DNA of 9,799 nt from Phascolarctobacterium succinatutens CAG:287. GTDB taxonomy: Bacteria > Bacillota > Negativicutes > Acidaminococcales > Acidaminococcaceae. The translations under genes and the position numbers were made by a program. The notes under the pieces are model-generated. The model was not told the DNA's origin, did no database searches, and saw only the letters and a list, made by a program, of their open reading frames with translations. Of this stretch, positions 1 through 7,531 are shown one piece after another; position 1 is the stretch's first letter; each line of letters begins with the position of its first letter. Where the stretch lies: assembly GCF_000434895.1 (NCBI RefSeq), contig NZ_FR892766.1:1-9799 (forward strand), written 5' to 3'.

Positions 1-882
1 CGCCAGGAATGCCGTTACCAGCGAAAAACCGTAGCGTGTGGCAAGCACATTAGCCATACCGATGCTCACAACAATGAGTATCGCCGTACCGATAAGAATA
101 TAGGGCACCATTTTTTCGGTTTTTACGATGCGGTCCGCATCAAGCTGCATACCCATAAACAGACCGATGCTGGCCTGCGCCGCCGCCATGAGCCAAAAAG
201 GCACAGGCTGCACACCGCCGTCAAAGACGGAAAATGCAGCCGTTGCCAAAATCGGTCCCAAAAGCCTGGGTGTCGGCATATGTATTTTCGTTGCTATAAA
301 GCTGCCCAATATAGACAATGGCACAACAACAAGCCAATGCATACCGCCATGGTTCGGCAATGCTACGCTGCTGCCCGTCACATGCGCATGCAAAAGCCAG
401 ATAACAAGAAACGGCACAGTAATAACTACGCCCAGCAGGCGCAACACTTGCATCACCATGACAACGTTGGGGTTGACCTCTTTGTCCTCTTCGCAGAGGA
501 GCATCGTCAGCGTCATACCGCCGGGAAGCATACCCATGACGCAGCTTTTGAGGTTTTCCCGCGCCAGCTTTGCCGTAATAACAGCCAATACCATACTTGC
601 AGCCAAAATAACTATCGTTGCTTCTGCTACACCGACAAGCTCAGCCAAAAAGTTATTCCAGGTGTCAGAGGTAAAGGTAGAGCCAATACCATAACCAGCA
701 ACCATTAAAGCATATTCGCGCCATTGCTTAGGCCAGCTCAGATTGCTGCGATGCGTCAATGTTTTGCAAAGCAAAGCAGTCAACAGGCCGCCCAGCAAAA
801 ATGGAATCGGTATATGCATCCGCACCAGCAGGCTGCCCAGGCAAAGCGCCATAATAAAAAGCAACAAGCGGTTTAACAACAT
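1..882 (-). CDS. AbrB-family duplicated membrane protein, 3' end missing
   Basis: The first 294 codons are present; the 3' end lies beyond position 1. The protein is very hydrophobic with many membrane segments. It shows the internal duplication of the AbrB membrane family (PF05145/TIGR03082, unrelated to the Bacillus regulator AbrB): HIPIPFLLGGLL near residues 23-34 is echoed by HMPTPRLLGPIL near 201-212. The first repeat carries the PGG motif (120-122) followed by the VMQVLRLLGVVITVPF helix (143-158), and the second repeat is cut just after TAFLA (290-294). Family members are about 350 residues, so some 55-60 are missing. The ATG at 882 lies 5 bases after the engB stop, and its RBS (AGGAG, 8-base spacing) lies at the very end of engB, suggesting coupled expression. 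The substrate is unknown; family members are usually labelled transporters without firm proof. Confidence 0.82.
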   Translation of the reverse strand, partial: MLLNRLLLFIMALCLGSLLVRMHIPIPFLLGGLLTALLCKTLTHRSNLSWPKQWREYALMVAGYGIGSTFTSDTWNNFLAELVGVAEATIVILAASMVLAVITAKLARENLKSCVMGMLPGGMTLTMLLCEEDKEVNPNVVMVMQVLRLLGVVITVPFLVIWLLHAHVTGSSVALPNHGGMHWLVVVPLSILGSFIATKIHMPTPRLLGPILATAAFSVFDGGVQPVPFWLMAAAQASIGLFMGMQLDADRIVKTEKMVPYILIGTAILIVVSIGMANVLATRYGFSLVTAFLA

Positions 883-887
883 AATTT

Positions 888-1538
888 TTACTCCTGCTCT
901 ACGCCGTTAGCGGATAAAGCATTCATAATGCGTTCAATCAGCTCGCCGCGCATAGTATGCTGCGAAGATGAATAGGTAATAATCTCATGCTCCTTCAGCC
1001 CAATTTCGCGCTTAAAGAGTGCCTTTTGGGACATAGCAGCATTTTTCGAAAGCTTGTCGGACTTAGTCAGCACAACCTGCACCTTCAGGCCACAGCTGCG
1101 CAGCCAGTTGAAGCATTCCATATCGCTGTCCATAGGCTTATGACGGATATCAATCAGCTGGCAGACAACACCCAGGTTTTCGCTGCCGGATAAATATTTG
1201 CTGATAAACCCGGACCATTGGTCCTTATTATTATGGTTTGTTTTAGCAAAGCCATAACCAGGTAAATCTACCAGATAAAAGGAGGCCCTTTCATCCTCAC
1301 CCTCAACTACGCGCTTAGCCTCCAGCTCGTAAAAGTTGATGGTCTGCGTTTTGCCCGGAGTAGAGCTTACGCGTGCCAGGCCGTTGCGGCGGCAGAGTGA
1401 ATTGATAAGCGACGATTTACCGACATTACTGCGGCCGATAAAGGCAGCCTCAATAAGAGCAGGCTGTGGATATTGGTCTGCACGTACTGCAGAGGCCACA
1501 TATTTAGCACGGATAATATCCCAATTATCTTTACTCAT
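888..1538 (-). CDS. engB: EngB/YsxC (YihA) ribosome biogenesis GTPase
   Basis: A 216-residue TRAFAC-class GTPase needed in relatives for late assembly of the 50S ribosomal subunit. Visible motifs are G1 GRSNVGKS (35-42), the switch segment STPGKTQ (59-65), G3 DLPG (91-94, within DLPGYGFAK), G4 TKSD (158-161) and a G5-like SSS near 190. The family has few extra domains, which fits this length. Compared with Bacillus YsxC as I recall it, about 11 charged residues are inserted between the FY after G2 (69-70) and the G3 strand (roughly AKRVVEGEDERAS, 74-86). The start ATG overlaps the lon stop by 8 bases (ATGAGTAA), and its RBS GGAGG lies 6 bases upstream inside the last lon codons, so translation is probably coupled to lon. 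The AbrB-family gene starts 5 bases downstream with no terminator between. Confidence 0.95.
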   Translation of the reverse strand: MSKDNWDIIRAKYVASAVRADQYPQPALIEAAFIGRSNVGKSSLINSLCRRNGLARVSSTPGKTQTINFYELEAKRVVEGEDERASFYLVDLPGYGFAKTNHNNKDQWSGFISKYLSGSENLGVVCQLIDIRHKPMDSDMECFNWLRSCGLKVQVVLTKSDKLSKNAAMSQKALFKREIGLKEHEIITYSSSQHTMRGELIERIMNALSANGVEQE

Positions 1539-3864
1539 TTTTATCCTCCAATGCCAGCTTCAAAACATCATCAAGATGCTCGACAGGTATAAACTGCATT
1601 TCCTTACGAATATTTTCCGGCAGCTCGTCCAGATCCTGCATATTGCGCTTCGGCAGCAGTACTGTCTTTACGCCATAGCGGTAAGCTGCCAGCATTTTTT
1701 CCTTGATGCCGCCAACAGGCCATACCTTGCCGGACAGGGAAATTTCGCCGGTCATCGCCAGCTTGCCTTTAACCTTTTTACCTGTCAGCGCCGATACCAT
1801 GGCAGTAACCATAGTTACACCGGCAGAAGGTCCGTCCTTAGGTACAGCGCCCTCCGGCAGGTGGATATGAATATCCATCGTTTCTCCAAAGTTGGCAGGA
1901 ATCCCCAAGGCTTCAGCGCGACTGCGAATATAAGTGTAGCCAGCCTGAGCCGACTCCTTCATTACATCGCCCAGCTGACCGGTAAGCGTCAGATTGCCCT
2001 TGCCCTTAAACGCCAGCACCTCTACCTTCAGCAGCTCGCCGCCGACGCTGGTCCACGCCAGACCATTAGCAACGCCAACACTGGATTTCAGACTGATATC
2101 ATCATCAAGATAAATAACAGGTCCCAGATATTTTTCCAGATTCTTTTCTGTTACCTGAGCACCCTTACCTTTGCCCTTGACAATCTTGAAGGCAACCTTG
2201 CGGCAGATACCTGCCAGCTTGCGTTCCAGATTACGCACGCCTGCTTCCCTGGTGTAATCGTGAATTACACGTCGGATGGCCTTCTCGCTAACGCTCACCT
2301 TATATTTTTCCAGACCATTGAGCTTCAGCTCCTTCGGCAGCAGGTGCAGCTGAGCTATCTTAACCTTTTCTTCGTCAGTATAGCTGCTCAGCTGAATAAT
2401 TTCCAAACGGTCCAAAAGAGCCGGCGGAATAGTATCAACAGCATTTGCTGTTACAATCCAGAATACATGTGATAAATCAAACGGGAATTCAATAAAGTGG
2501 TCACTAAAGCTGTTGTTCTGCTCCGGATCAAGCACCTCTAAGAGAGCAGAAGCCGGATCGCCACGAAAATCAGAAGCCATTTTATCAATCTCGTCCAACA
2601 GGAAAACCGGATTCATGCAGCCACAGGTCTGCATACCATGAATAATACGTCCAGGCATAGAACCGATATAGGTACGACGATGACCGCGGATTTCAGCTTC
2701 ATCACGCACACCACCCAAAGAAATACGGGTAAATTTACGCTTAATCGCCTTGGCAATGCTGCTCGCCAAGCTTGTTTTACCAACACCCGGAGGTCCTACC
2801 AGACACAGAATCGGTCCACGTGTACTCTTGGACAACGCACGTACCGCCAGATATTCCAGAATACGCTCCTTAACCTTCTTCAGGCCGTAGTGATCCTTAT
2901 CAAGAACATCCTGCGCCTTATCTATATCAAAATTATCCTTGGTGAATTTGCCCCAAGGCAACGCAAGCAAAGAATCAATATAGGTGCGGATTACCGCTCC
3001 CTCCGGTGTCATCGGCGGCATTTTTGCCAGACGTCCCAGCTCCTTGTTGATTTTCTCCGCCACGTTTTGCGGCATCTTCAGCTTGGACATCTGCTCCTTA
3101 TACTCAGCGATTTCTGCCTGTACGTCTTCGTTTTCGCCAAGCTCCTTGCTGATAGCCTTAATCTGTTCACGCAGATAATATTCCTTCTGATTCTGCTCCA
3201 CCTGCTGGTGTACCTGTTCGGAAATATTTTTGGCTACATCGGCAATTTCCTGCTCACGCACCAGAATCTCGTATAATTTACGCAGACGCAGCTTCAGCGG
3301 TGCCATTTCCAACAGCTCTTCCTTTTCGGTCAAAGACAGCGTCAGATAACCGACAATAATATCAGGAACCTTGCTTACATCAGCACGCGACTTTAAGGAC
3401 TGCACTGTATCAGGATTAACCTTTTTCGTAAGCAGAACCCATTGCTCAAAGGCGTCCAACAGCAAGCGACGCAGTCCTTCCGCTTCAGCATCGACCGCAT
3501 CATCAGCAGGAACTACTTCTACCTCACCGACAAAGAAATCCTGCTCATTCTCATGAACCTCTGCCGCACGCAACACATGTACGCGCTCTAAGCCTTCTAC
3601 CAGCAAACGTACAGCGCCGTTCGGCAGCTGCAGCTTTTGCTTGATGGTTGCCAAAACGCCCCATTCATATAAATCAGCAGCAGTAACATCTTCCTGCTCA
3701 GCCTGTTTTTGTCCGACCAGGATAATCTGTTTATCTGTCAGTTCAGCTGCGTCAATAGCAGCCATAGATTTTTCTCTGCCGACATCAATATTGGCAATCA
3801 TGCCAGGAAAAATCAAGATGCCCCTCAAAGCCAACAGGGGCTTTGTAATTATCAAATTAGCCAT
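1531..3864 (-). CDS. lon: ATP-dependent protease LonA
   Basis: A 777-residue soluble AAA+ serine protease that degrades damaged and regulatory proteins in the cytoplasm. Domain order is complete for LonA: N-terminal substrate domain (about 5-200), coiled linker rich in Glu/Gln/Lys (about 200-285), ATPase with Walker A GPPGVGKT (357-364), Walker B FLLDEID (421-427) and the LLDR arginine (486), then protease domain with the Ser-Lys dyad S680 (in KDGPSAG) and K721 (in GGIKEK). No transmembrane insertion is present, so it is not LonB. Just before Walker B it has TCGC (413-416), giving two nearby cysteines that seem unusual. The start ATG has a strong RBS (AAGGAGG, about 6 bases upstream). A terminator and an inverted repeat separate it from clpX, so lon-engB may have its own promoter. 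The stop overlaps engB. Confidence 0.97.
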   Translation of the reverse strand: MANLIITKPLLALRGILIFPGMIANIDVGREKSMAAIDAAELTDKQIILVGQKQAEQEDVTAADLYEWGVLATIKQKLQLPNGAVRLLVEGLERVHVLRAAEVHENEQDFFVGEVEVVPADDAVDAEAEGLRRLLLDAFEQWVLLTKKVNPDTVQSLKSRADVSKVPDIIVGYLTLSLTEKEELLEMAPLKLRLRKLYEILVREQEIADVAKNISEQVHQQVEQNQKEYYLREQIKAISKELGENEDVQAEIAEYKEQMSKLKMPQNVAEKINKELGRLAKMPPMTPEGAVIRTYIDSLLALPWGKFTKDNFDIDKAQDVLDKDHYGLKKVKERILEYLAVRALSKSTRGPILCLVGPPGVGKTSLASSIAKAIKRKFTRISLGGVRDEAEIRGHRRTYIGSMPGRIIHGMQTCGCMNPVFLLDEIDKMASDFRGDPASALLEVLDPEQNNSFSDHFIEFPFDLSHVFWIVTANAVDTIPPALLDRLEIIQLSSYTDEEKVKIAQLHLLPKELKLNGLEKYKVSVSEKAIRRVIHDYTREAGVRNLERKLAGICRKVAFKIVKGKGKGAQVTEKNLEKYLGPVIYLDDDISLKSSVGVANGLAWTSVGGELLKVEVLAFKGKGNLTLTGQLGDVMKESAQAGYTYIRSRAEALGIPANFGETMDIHIHLPEGAVPKDGPSAGVTMVTAMVSALTGKKVKGKLAMTGEISLSGKVWPVGGIKEKMLAAYRYGVKTVLLPKRNMQDLDELPENIRKEMQFIPVEHLDDVLKLALEDKNE

Positions 3865-3905
3865 ATAATCCCTCCTTAAGCTCCCAAAACAAGAGAGAAA
3901 TTTAT

Positions 3906-3936
3906 TGACAGTACACCATTAAGCGTATACCTGTCA
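3906..3936. repeat. Inverted repeat upstream of lon, possible operator
   Basis: TGACAG-TACAC (3906-3916) faces GTATA-c-CTGTCA (3925-3936) across an 8-base loop. Six outer pairs are perfect, then one base bulges, then five pairs follow, one of them T/G (wobble) in the minus transcript. It lies in the 125-base clpX-lon gap, 42 bases before the lon ATG. On the minus strand a possible, weak promoter (ATGACA at 3937-3932, 16-base spacer, TGTACT at 3915-3910) would fall on the two arms, which would suit a repressor site; the -10 match is poor. It does not match the CIRCE element or the CtsR heptamer repeat. Regulation is inference; it could also be an RNA hairpin. Confidence 0.4.
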
Positions 3937-3940
3937 TAGC

Positions 3941-3980
3941 GATAAAATAAGGGAGAAGGTATAATAATCCTTCCCCCTTA
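3941..3980 (-). terminator. Intrinsic terminator downstream of clpX
   Basis: In the minus-strand transcript a 12-pair stem (plus-strand arms 3948-3959 and 3969-3980, one G-U pair) with a 9-base A/T loop is followed by TTTTATC. It starts about 10 bases after the clpX stop. The U-tract is short and interrupted, so termination may be partial, allowing some read-through into lon. Confidence 0.7.
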
Positions 3981-3989
3981 GATATTTTG

Positions 3990-5237
3990 TTATTTTGTAA
4001 TCATTTGCGGTTCGCAATGCTGGCGTATAGTAGCTTCAGTAACAATGCACTTTGTTACATCATCACGGGAAGGAACATCATACATTACGTTACGCATGGT
4101 AGATTCGATAATCGATCTCAGACCACGCGCTCCGGCATTACGTTTCAATGCTTCCTCAGCAATAGCAGTCAAAGCACCAGGCTCAAACTCCAAATCTACG
4201 CCATCCATTTCCAGGAAACGCTGGTATTGCTTAACTAAAGCATTACGCGGCTCAGTCAGTATCTGCACCAAAGCAGCTTCGTCCAACGGATTGAGCGTTA
4301 CTACTACCGGCATACGTCCTGCAAATTCCGGAATAATACCGAACTTCATGATATCCTCGGGCAATACCTTGGCAAATACAGCCTCGTTATCAACCTCTTC
4401 CTTACGGCGGATATCAGCACCAAAGCCCAGGTTTTTCTTGCCGACACGGGCATTGATGATATGCTCCAGTCCTGCAAAAGCACCACCGCAGATAAACAGG
4501 ATATTTGTTGTATCAATATTGATAAACTCCTGATGCGGATGCTTACGTCCTCCCTTAGGCGGAACGCTGGCAACAGTACCCTCAAGGATTTTCAGCAGAG
4601 CCTGCTGCACACCTTCACCGGAAACATCACGGGTAATAGAAACGTTTTCAGATTTGCGGGCAATCTTATCGATTTCGTCGATATAGATAATACCACGCTG
4701 AGCAGCTTCAATATCATAATCTGCATTACTGATCAGCTTGAGCAGAATGTTTTCAACATCCTCGCCTACATAGCCTGCTTCCGTTAAGGTAGTAGCATCA
4801 GCAATAGCAAAGGGAACCTGCAAAATCTTTGCCAAAGTCTGAGCAAGCAGTGTTTTACCGCTGCCGGTAGGACCGAGCATCAGAATATTGGACTTCTGCA
4901 GCTCCAGGTCACGTTTAGACTCCGGATTTTGGATTTCGTAATTGATTCTTTTGTAATGATTATATACAGCCACAGACAAGGTCTTTTTAGCCTCATCCTG
5001 GCCAATAACATACTCATCTAAGATTGCCTTGATTTCCTGAGGCTTCGGCAGATCAGCATTAACCAACTGTTCAGCAGCATCGCTTTCTTTTTCCTCTTCA
5101 AGCATTGATTTGCAGAAATCGACACACTCATCGCAGATGTAAACACCGCGACCGGAAATCAGTCTTTTAACCTGACCTTCACGCTTGCCGCAAAAGGAAC
5201 AGCATGGGTTTCCATCATGTCCTTCATTAAAACTCAT
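3990..5237 (-). CDS. clpX: ClpX, ATPase and unfoldase subunit of ClpXP
   Basis: A 415-residue hexameric AAA+ unfoldase that recognises tagged or native substrates and threads them into ClpP. An N-terminal C4 zinc-binding domain is visible (C13-x2-C16 and C35-x2-C38, with an extra C12). The ATPase has Walker A GPTGSGKT (122-129), pore-1 loop GYVG (155-158), Walker B IIYIDEID (183-190), the RKH pore loop (231-233), arginine finger R308 in PEFAGR and sensor 2 GARGLR (369-374). The LGF tripeptide (270-272) is the ClpP-docking loop, in place of the commoner IGF. Length is normal. The ATG has AAGGAG about 9 bases upstream. It follows clpP by 25 bases with no terminator, so the two are surely co-transcribed; a terminator follows its stop. 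Confidence 0.98.
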   Translation of the reverse strand: MSFNEGHDGNPCCSFCGKREGQVKRLISGRGVYICDECVDFCKSMLEEEKESDAAEQLVNADLPKPQEIKAILDEYVIGQDEAKKTLSVAVYNHYKRINYEIQNPESKRDLELQKSNILMLGPTGSGKTLLAQTLAKILQVPFAIADATTLTEAGYVGEDVENILLKLISNADYDIEAAQRGIIYIDEIDKIARKSENVSITRDVSGEGVQQALLKILEGTVASVPPKGGRKHPHQEFINIDTTNILFICGGAFAGLEHIINARVGKKNLGFGADIRRKEEVDNEAVFAKVLPEDIMKFGIIPEFAGRMPVVVTLNPLDEAALVQILTEPRNALVKQYQRFLEMDGVDLEFEPGALTAIAEEALKRNAGARGLRSIIESTMRNVMYDVPSRDDVTKCIVTEATIRQHCEPQMITK

Positions 5238-5262
5238 ATTTTAAATCTCCTTATAGTATATC

Positions 5263-5856
5263 TTACTCTGCAGATTTACTACGGGAAACAACCTCGTCAA
5301 TCAGGCCATATTCCTTAGCTTCTTTACTTGTCAGATAATGATCGCGCTCAGTATCAGCAGCAATTTTTTCCACTGTCTGACCGGTATGCTTTGCCAGTAC
5401 CTGGTTCATTTCTTCACGGATACGCAGGATTTCACGGGCATGGATTTCAATCTCCGTTGCCTGGCCCTGTGCGCCACCCAAGGGCTGGTGAATCATAACG
5501 CGGGAATATGGCAATGCAAAACGCTTACCCGGCGCGCCTGCTGCCAGGAGCACAGATGCCATGCTGGCAGCCATGCCCATGCAGATAGTAGAAACGTCAG
5601 GCTTAATATACTGCATCGTATCATAAATAGCCATGCCGGCGCTTACGCTGCCGCCAGGACTGTTAATATACAGATGGATGTCTTTGTCCGGATCCTCGGA
5701 CTCCAGGAACAATAACTGAGCAATGACAACATTTGCCATATTGTCATCAATCGGACCGGTAACGAAAACAATCCTATCCTTCAAAAGACGTGAATAAATA
5801 TCATAGGAACGTTCTCCACGACTAGATTGTTCAACAACGATAGGCACATAATTCAT
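5263..5856 (-). CDS. clpP: ClpP, proteolytic subunit of Clp protease
   Basis: A 197-residue serine peptidase (family S14) forming the double heptameric ring that degrades chains delivered by ClpX and other Clp ATPases. The catalytic triad is visible: S98 in GMAASMAS, H123 in MIHQP, and D172 in ERDHYL. The oxyanion region SPGGS (66-70) is intact, and length and N-terminus (MNYVPIVVEQ, with no long propeptide) match Firmicute ClpP. The start ATG has GGGAG about 9 bases upstream. It lies 36 bases after tig and 25 before clpX, with no terminator in either gap, so tig-clpP-clpX reads as one operon. No second clpP is seen. Confidence 0.98.
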   Translation of the reverse strand: MNYVPIVVEQSSRGERSYDIYSRLLKDRIVFVTGPIDDNMANVVIAQLLFLESEDPDKDIHLYINSPGGSVSAGMAIYDTMQYIKPDVSTICMGMAASMASVLLAAGAPGKRFALPYSRVMIHQPLGGAQGQATEIEIHAREILRIREEMNQVLAKHTGQTVEKIAADTERDHYLTSKEAKEYGLIDEVVSRSKSAE

Positions 5857-5892
5857 TTTGTCACACTCCCTTACTGTAAGTATAACCCCAAA

Positions 5893-7176
5893 TTATTTTG
5901 CGCTGTCGATAACAACGTGTGCAGCTTTACGGCGCAGGATGTTAGCCAGCAGCAGGCCCATGGTGCCGTTGCCTTTGATGATTTTCTTAACTTCTTCAGG
6001 AGCAGCGCCGTGTTGTGCGGAAATAGCAGCGATTTCTGCATCAACGTCAGCCATATCAACCTGAATGTCTTCAGCTTTAGCGATAGCGTCCAGAACCAGA
6101 TCGGTCTTAACGTTTTCTTCAGCAACCGGGCGTTGGTTTTCACGGATTTTAGCCATGTCCAGGCCGGTGTATTGCATGTACATATCCAGGCTCATTTTAC
6201 GGCTTTCCAGGCTCATTTTCATTTCTTCAACCATTTGGCTGATTTTGTCTTCGATCATGATTTCCGGAACGCTGAATTTAGCGTTAGCTACAGCCAGGTC
6301 AATCAGTTCATGCTCGTATTCAGCTTTAGCGTTAGCTTCAGCAGCTTTTTGCATACGCTCTTTGTAGTTAGCACGCAGCTCTTCTACAGTTTTGAAGTCG
6401 GTCTTGGAAGCAACATATTCGTCGTTCAGTTCCGGCAGCTCTTTGCGTTTTACGTCCTGGATGTTTACTTTGAAGACAGCTTCTTTGCCAGCCAGGTCTT
6501 TAACAAAGTAATCTTCCGGGAAGGTTACTTCTACGTCAGTGGAATCGCCCTTGGACAGGCCAACCAGTTGATCTTCGAAGCCAGGGATGAAGGAGTTGGA
6601 GCCAACTTCCAGAGGATAGCCTTTGCCTTCGCCGCCGCTGAACGGTTCGCCGTCAACAGTACCAGCAAAGTCGATGATAGCGAAGTCGCCTTTTTCAATT
6701 ACAGCGCCTTCTTCAGCAACTACCATTTTAGCATCGCGGCCCATCATATCTTTAATTTGAGCGTCAACCTGCTCGTCAGTGATTTCAACTTCTTTTTTGT
6801 CTACATGCAGACCTTTGTATTCGCCCAGTTCCGGTTCCGGTTTCAGGGTTACTTTAATGGTCAGTTCCATATCCTTGCCTTCTTCGAATACGGATTCTTC
6901 AACTTTAGGATCGGATACAGGGATCAGTTTTTCCTGGTCGAGAGCTTCGCTGTATGCTTTGTTAGCAACGATTTCAAAAGCTTCTTGTTTTACAGCTTCT
7001 TTGCCATAGTGCATTTCGATGATAGCACGCGGAGCTTTGCCTTTACGGAAGCCCGGGATATTTACCTGGTCAGCAATTTTTTTAACAGCCTTTTTATAGC
7101 CTGCATTTACCTCAGCAGCCGGAGCGGTAATTTTTAAAGTTGCCTCGTTTTCTACTCTTTCAACAGTAACGTTCAT
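5893..7176 (-). CDS. tig: Trigger factor, ribosome-associated chaperone and prolyl isomerase
   Basis: A 427-residue chaperone that binds the ribosome at the tunnel exit and shields nascent chains. The N-terminal ribosome-docking signature GFRKGKAP is at 42-49. A FKBP-type prolyl isomerase domain spans roughly 160-245 (GDFAIIDFAGTVDGEPF at 163-179, then the IPGFEDQLVGL segment). The C-terminal helical substrate-binding arm fills the rest; length is standard. Its sequence is rich in Ala, Glu and Lys with repetitive codon choice, which produces a long open frame on the opposite strand. The ATG has GGAGG 9 bases upstream and a roughly 96-base leader from the predicted promoter. It is first in the tig-clpP-clpX operon, supplying the folding arm next to the degradation arm. 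Confidence 0.98.
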   Translation of the reverse strand: MNVTVERVENEATLKITAPAAEVNAGYKKAVKKIADQVNIPGFRKGKAPRAIIEMHYGKEAVKQEAFEIVANKAYSEALDQEKLIPVSDPKVEESVFEEGKDMELTIKVTLKPEPELGEYKGLHVDKKEVEITDEQVDAQIKDMMGRDAKMVVAEEGAVIEKGDFAIIDFAGTVDGEPFSGGEGKGYPLEVGSNSFIPGFEDQLVGLSKGDSTDVEVTFPEDYFVKDLAGKEAVFKVNIQDVKRKELPELNDEYVASKTDFKTVEELRANYKERMQKAAEANAKAEYEHELIDLAVANAKFSVPEIMIEDKISQMVEEMKMSLESRKMSLDMYMQYTGLDMAKIRENQRPVAEENVKTDLVLDAIAKAEDIQVDMADVDAEIAAISAQHGAAPEEVKKIIKGNGTMGLLLANILRRKAAHVVIDSAK

Positions 7177-7232
7177 TAATAAAATCCTCCCTTAAATTTA
7201 TGTGGGTAAAAAATAATATAATCGGATTAAAC

Positions 7233-7264
7233 TGTCAGCCTTCCTTAGCGAAAATGTGCTGACA
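7233..7264 (-). repeat. Inverted repeat in the tig leader
   Basis: TGTCAGC and GCTGACA form a perfect 7-base inverted repeat (plus arms 7233-7239 and 7258-7264) with an 18-base spacer, inside the predicted untranslated leader of tig. It could fold as an RNA hairpin or bind a protein. There is no U-tract after it, so it is not an intrinsic terminator. Function unknown. Confidence 0.4.
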
Positions 7265-7279
7265 CAAATCGCTCATAAT

Positions 7280-7308
7280 ATCATATCACAATGCTCGCTT
7301 CTTGACAA
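7280..7308 (-). promoter_or_regulatory. Housekeeping promoter for tig-clpP-clpX
   Basis: On the minus strand, TTGTCA (7308-7303, 5 of 6 to consensus) and TATGAT (7285-7280, 5 of 6) are separated by 17 bases, and TGA before the -10 gives an extended -10. The predicted start near 7273 leaves a leader of about 96 bases. The -35 begins only four bases after the U-tract of the tRNA-Gly terminator. Confidence 0.75.
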
Positions 7309-7312
7309 TACC

Positions 7313-7342
7313 AAAAAACCCGACAGACTCAATCTGCCGGGT
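7313..7342 (-). terminator. Intrinsic terminator of tRNA-Gly
   Basis: In the minus transcript a 10-pair stem (plus arms 7318-7327 and 7333-7342, one G-U pair) with a 5-base loop is followed by a run of six U. It lies 11 bases after the tRNA 3' end. AAATTTTT on the other side means it could also stop plus-strand transcription. Confidence 0.85.
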
Positions 7343-7353
7343 AAATTTTTAAT

Positions 7354-7428
<75 letters not shown>

Positions 7429-7453
7429 GTCATGTGCATCAGCAACGAATATA

Positions 7454-7482
7454 AGTATAAGGCATCAAGCGGCTTTTGTCAA
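7454..7482 (-). promoter_or_regulatory. Promoter of tRNA-Gly
   Basis: On the minus strand a perfect TTGACA (7482-7477) is 17 bases from TATACT (7459-7454, 5 of 6). The predicted start near 7447 gives about 19 bases of leader before the mature tRNA 5' end. Confidence 0.88.
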
Positions 7483-7486
7483 CACC

Positions 7487-7524
7487 TTTTTTGAAAAAAG
7501 TTGAGATTTTTTTCACCTTTTTTT
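7487..7524 (-). promoter_or_regulatory. A/T-tract UP-like region before the tRNA-Gly promoter
   Basis: Directly upstream of the tRNA -35 are T6 (7487-7492), A6 (7494-7499), T7 (7507-7513) and T7 (7518-7524) on the plus strand. The three T-tracts are centred about 20.5 and 11 bases apart, close to multiples of one helical turn, so the DNA may be curved. Position and composition fit an UP element bound by the RNA polymerase alpha subunit, as is common at stable-RNA promoters. The activity is inferred. Confidence 0.5.
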
Positions 7525-7531
7525 CTTGGCC

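Noticed and set aside
1336..2472. A 378-codon plus-strand open frame opposite lon and engB
   Set aside because: Both opposite genes are intact with all catalytic motifs; the frame has no domain and no supporting RBS or promoter that I can see.
3905..3933. TTGACA at 3905-3910 as a plus-strand -35 box
   Set aside because: No acceptable -10 lies 16-18 bases downstream and no plus-strand gene follows; it is part of the inverted repeat.
5827..7137. A 436-codon open frame on the plus strand opposite tig and the clpP start
   Set aside because: It is antisense to trigger factor, whose biased Ala/Glu/Lys codon use keeps the other strand free of stops. Its product is a Phe/Ser-rich sequence with no recognisable family.
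7493..7514. A-rich/T-rich hairpin as a terminator for the 95-residue ORF
   Set aside because: The stem would be only A-T pairs without a GC core, so it is unlikely to stop polymerase; an UP-like role is more plausible.
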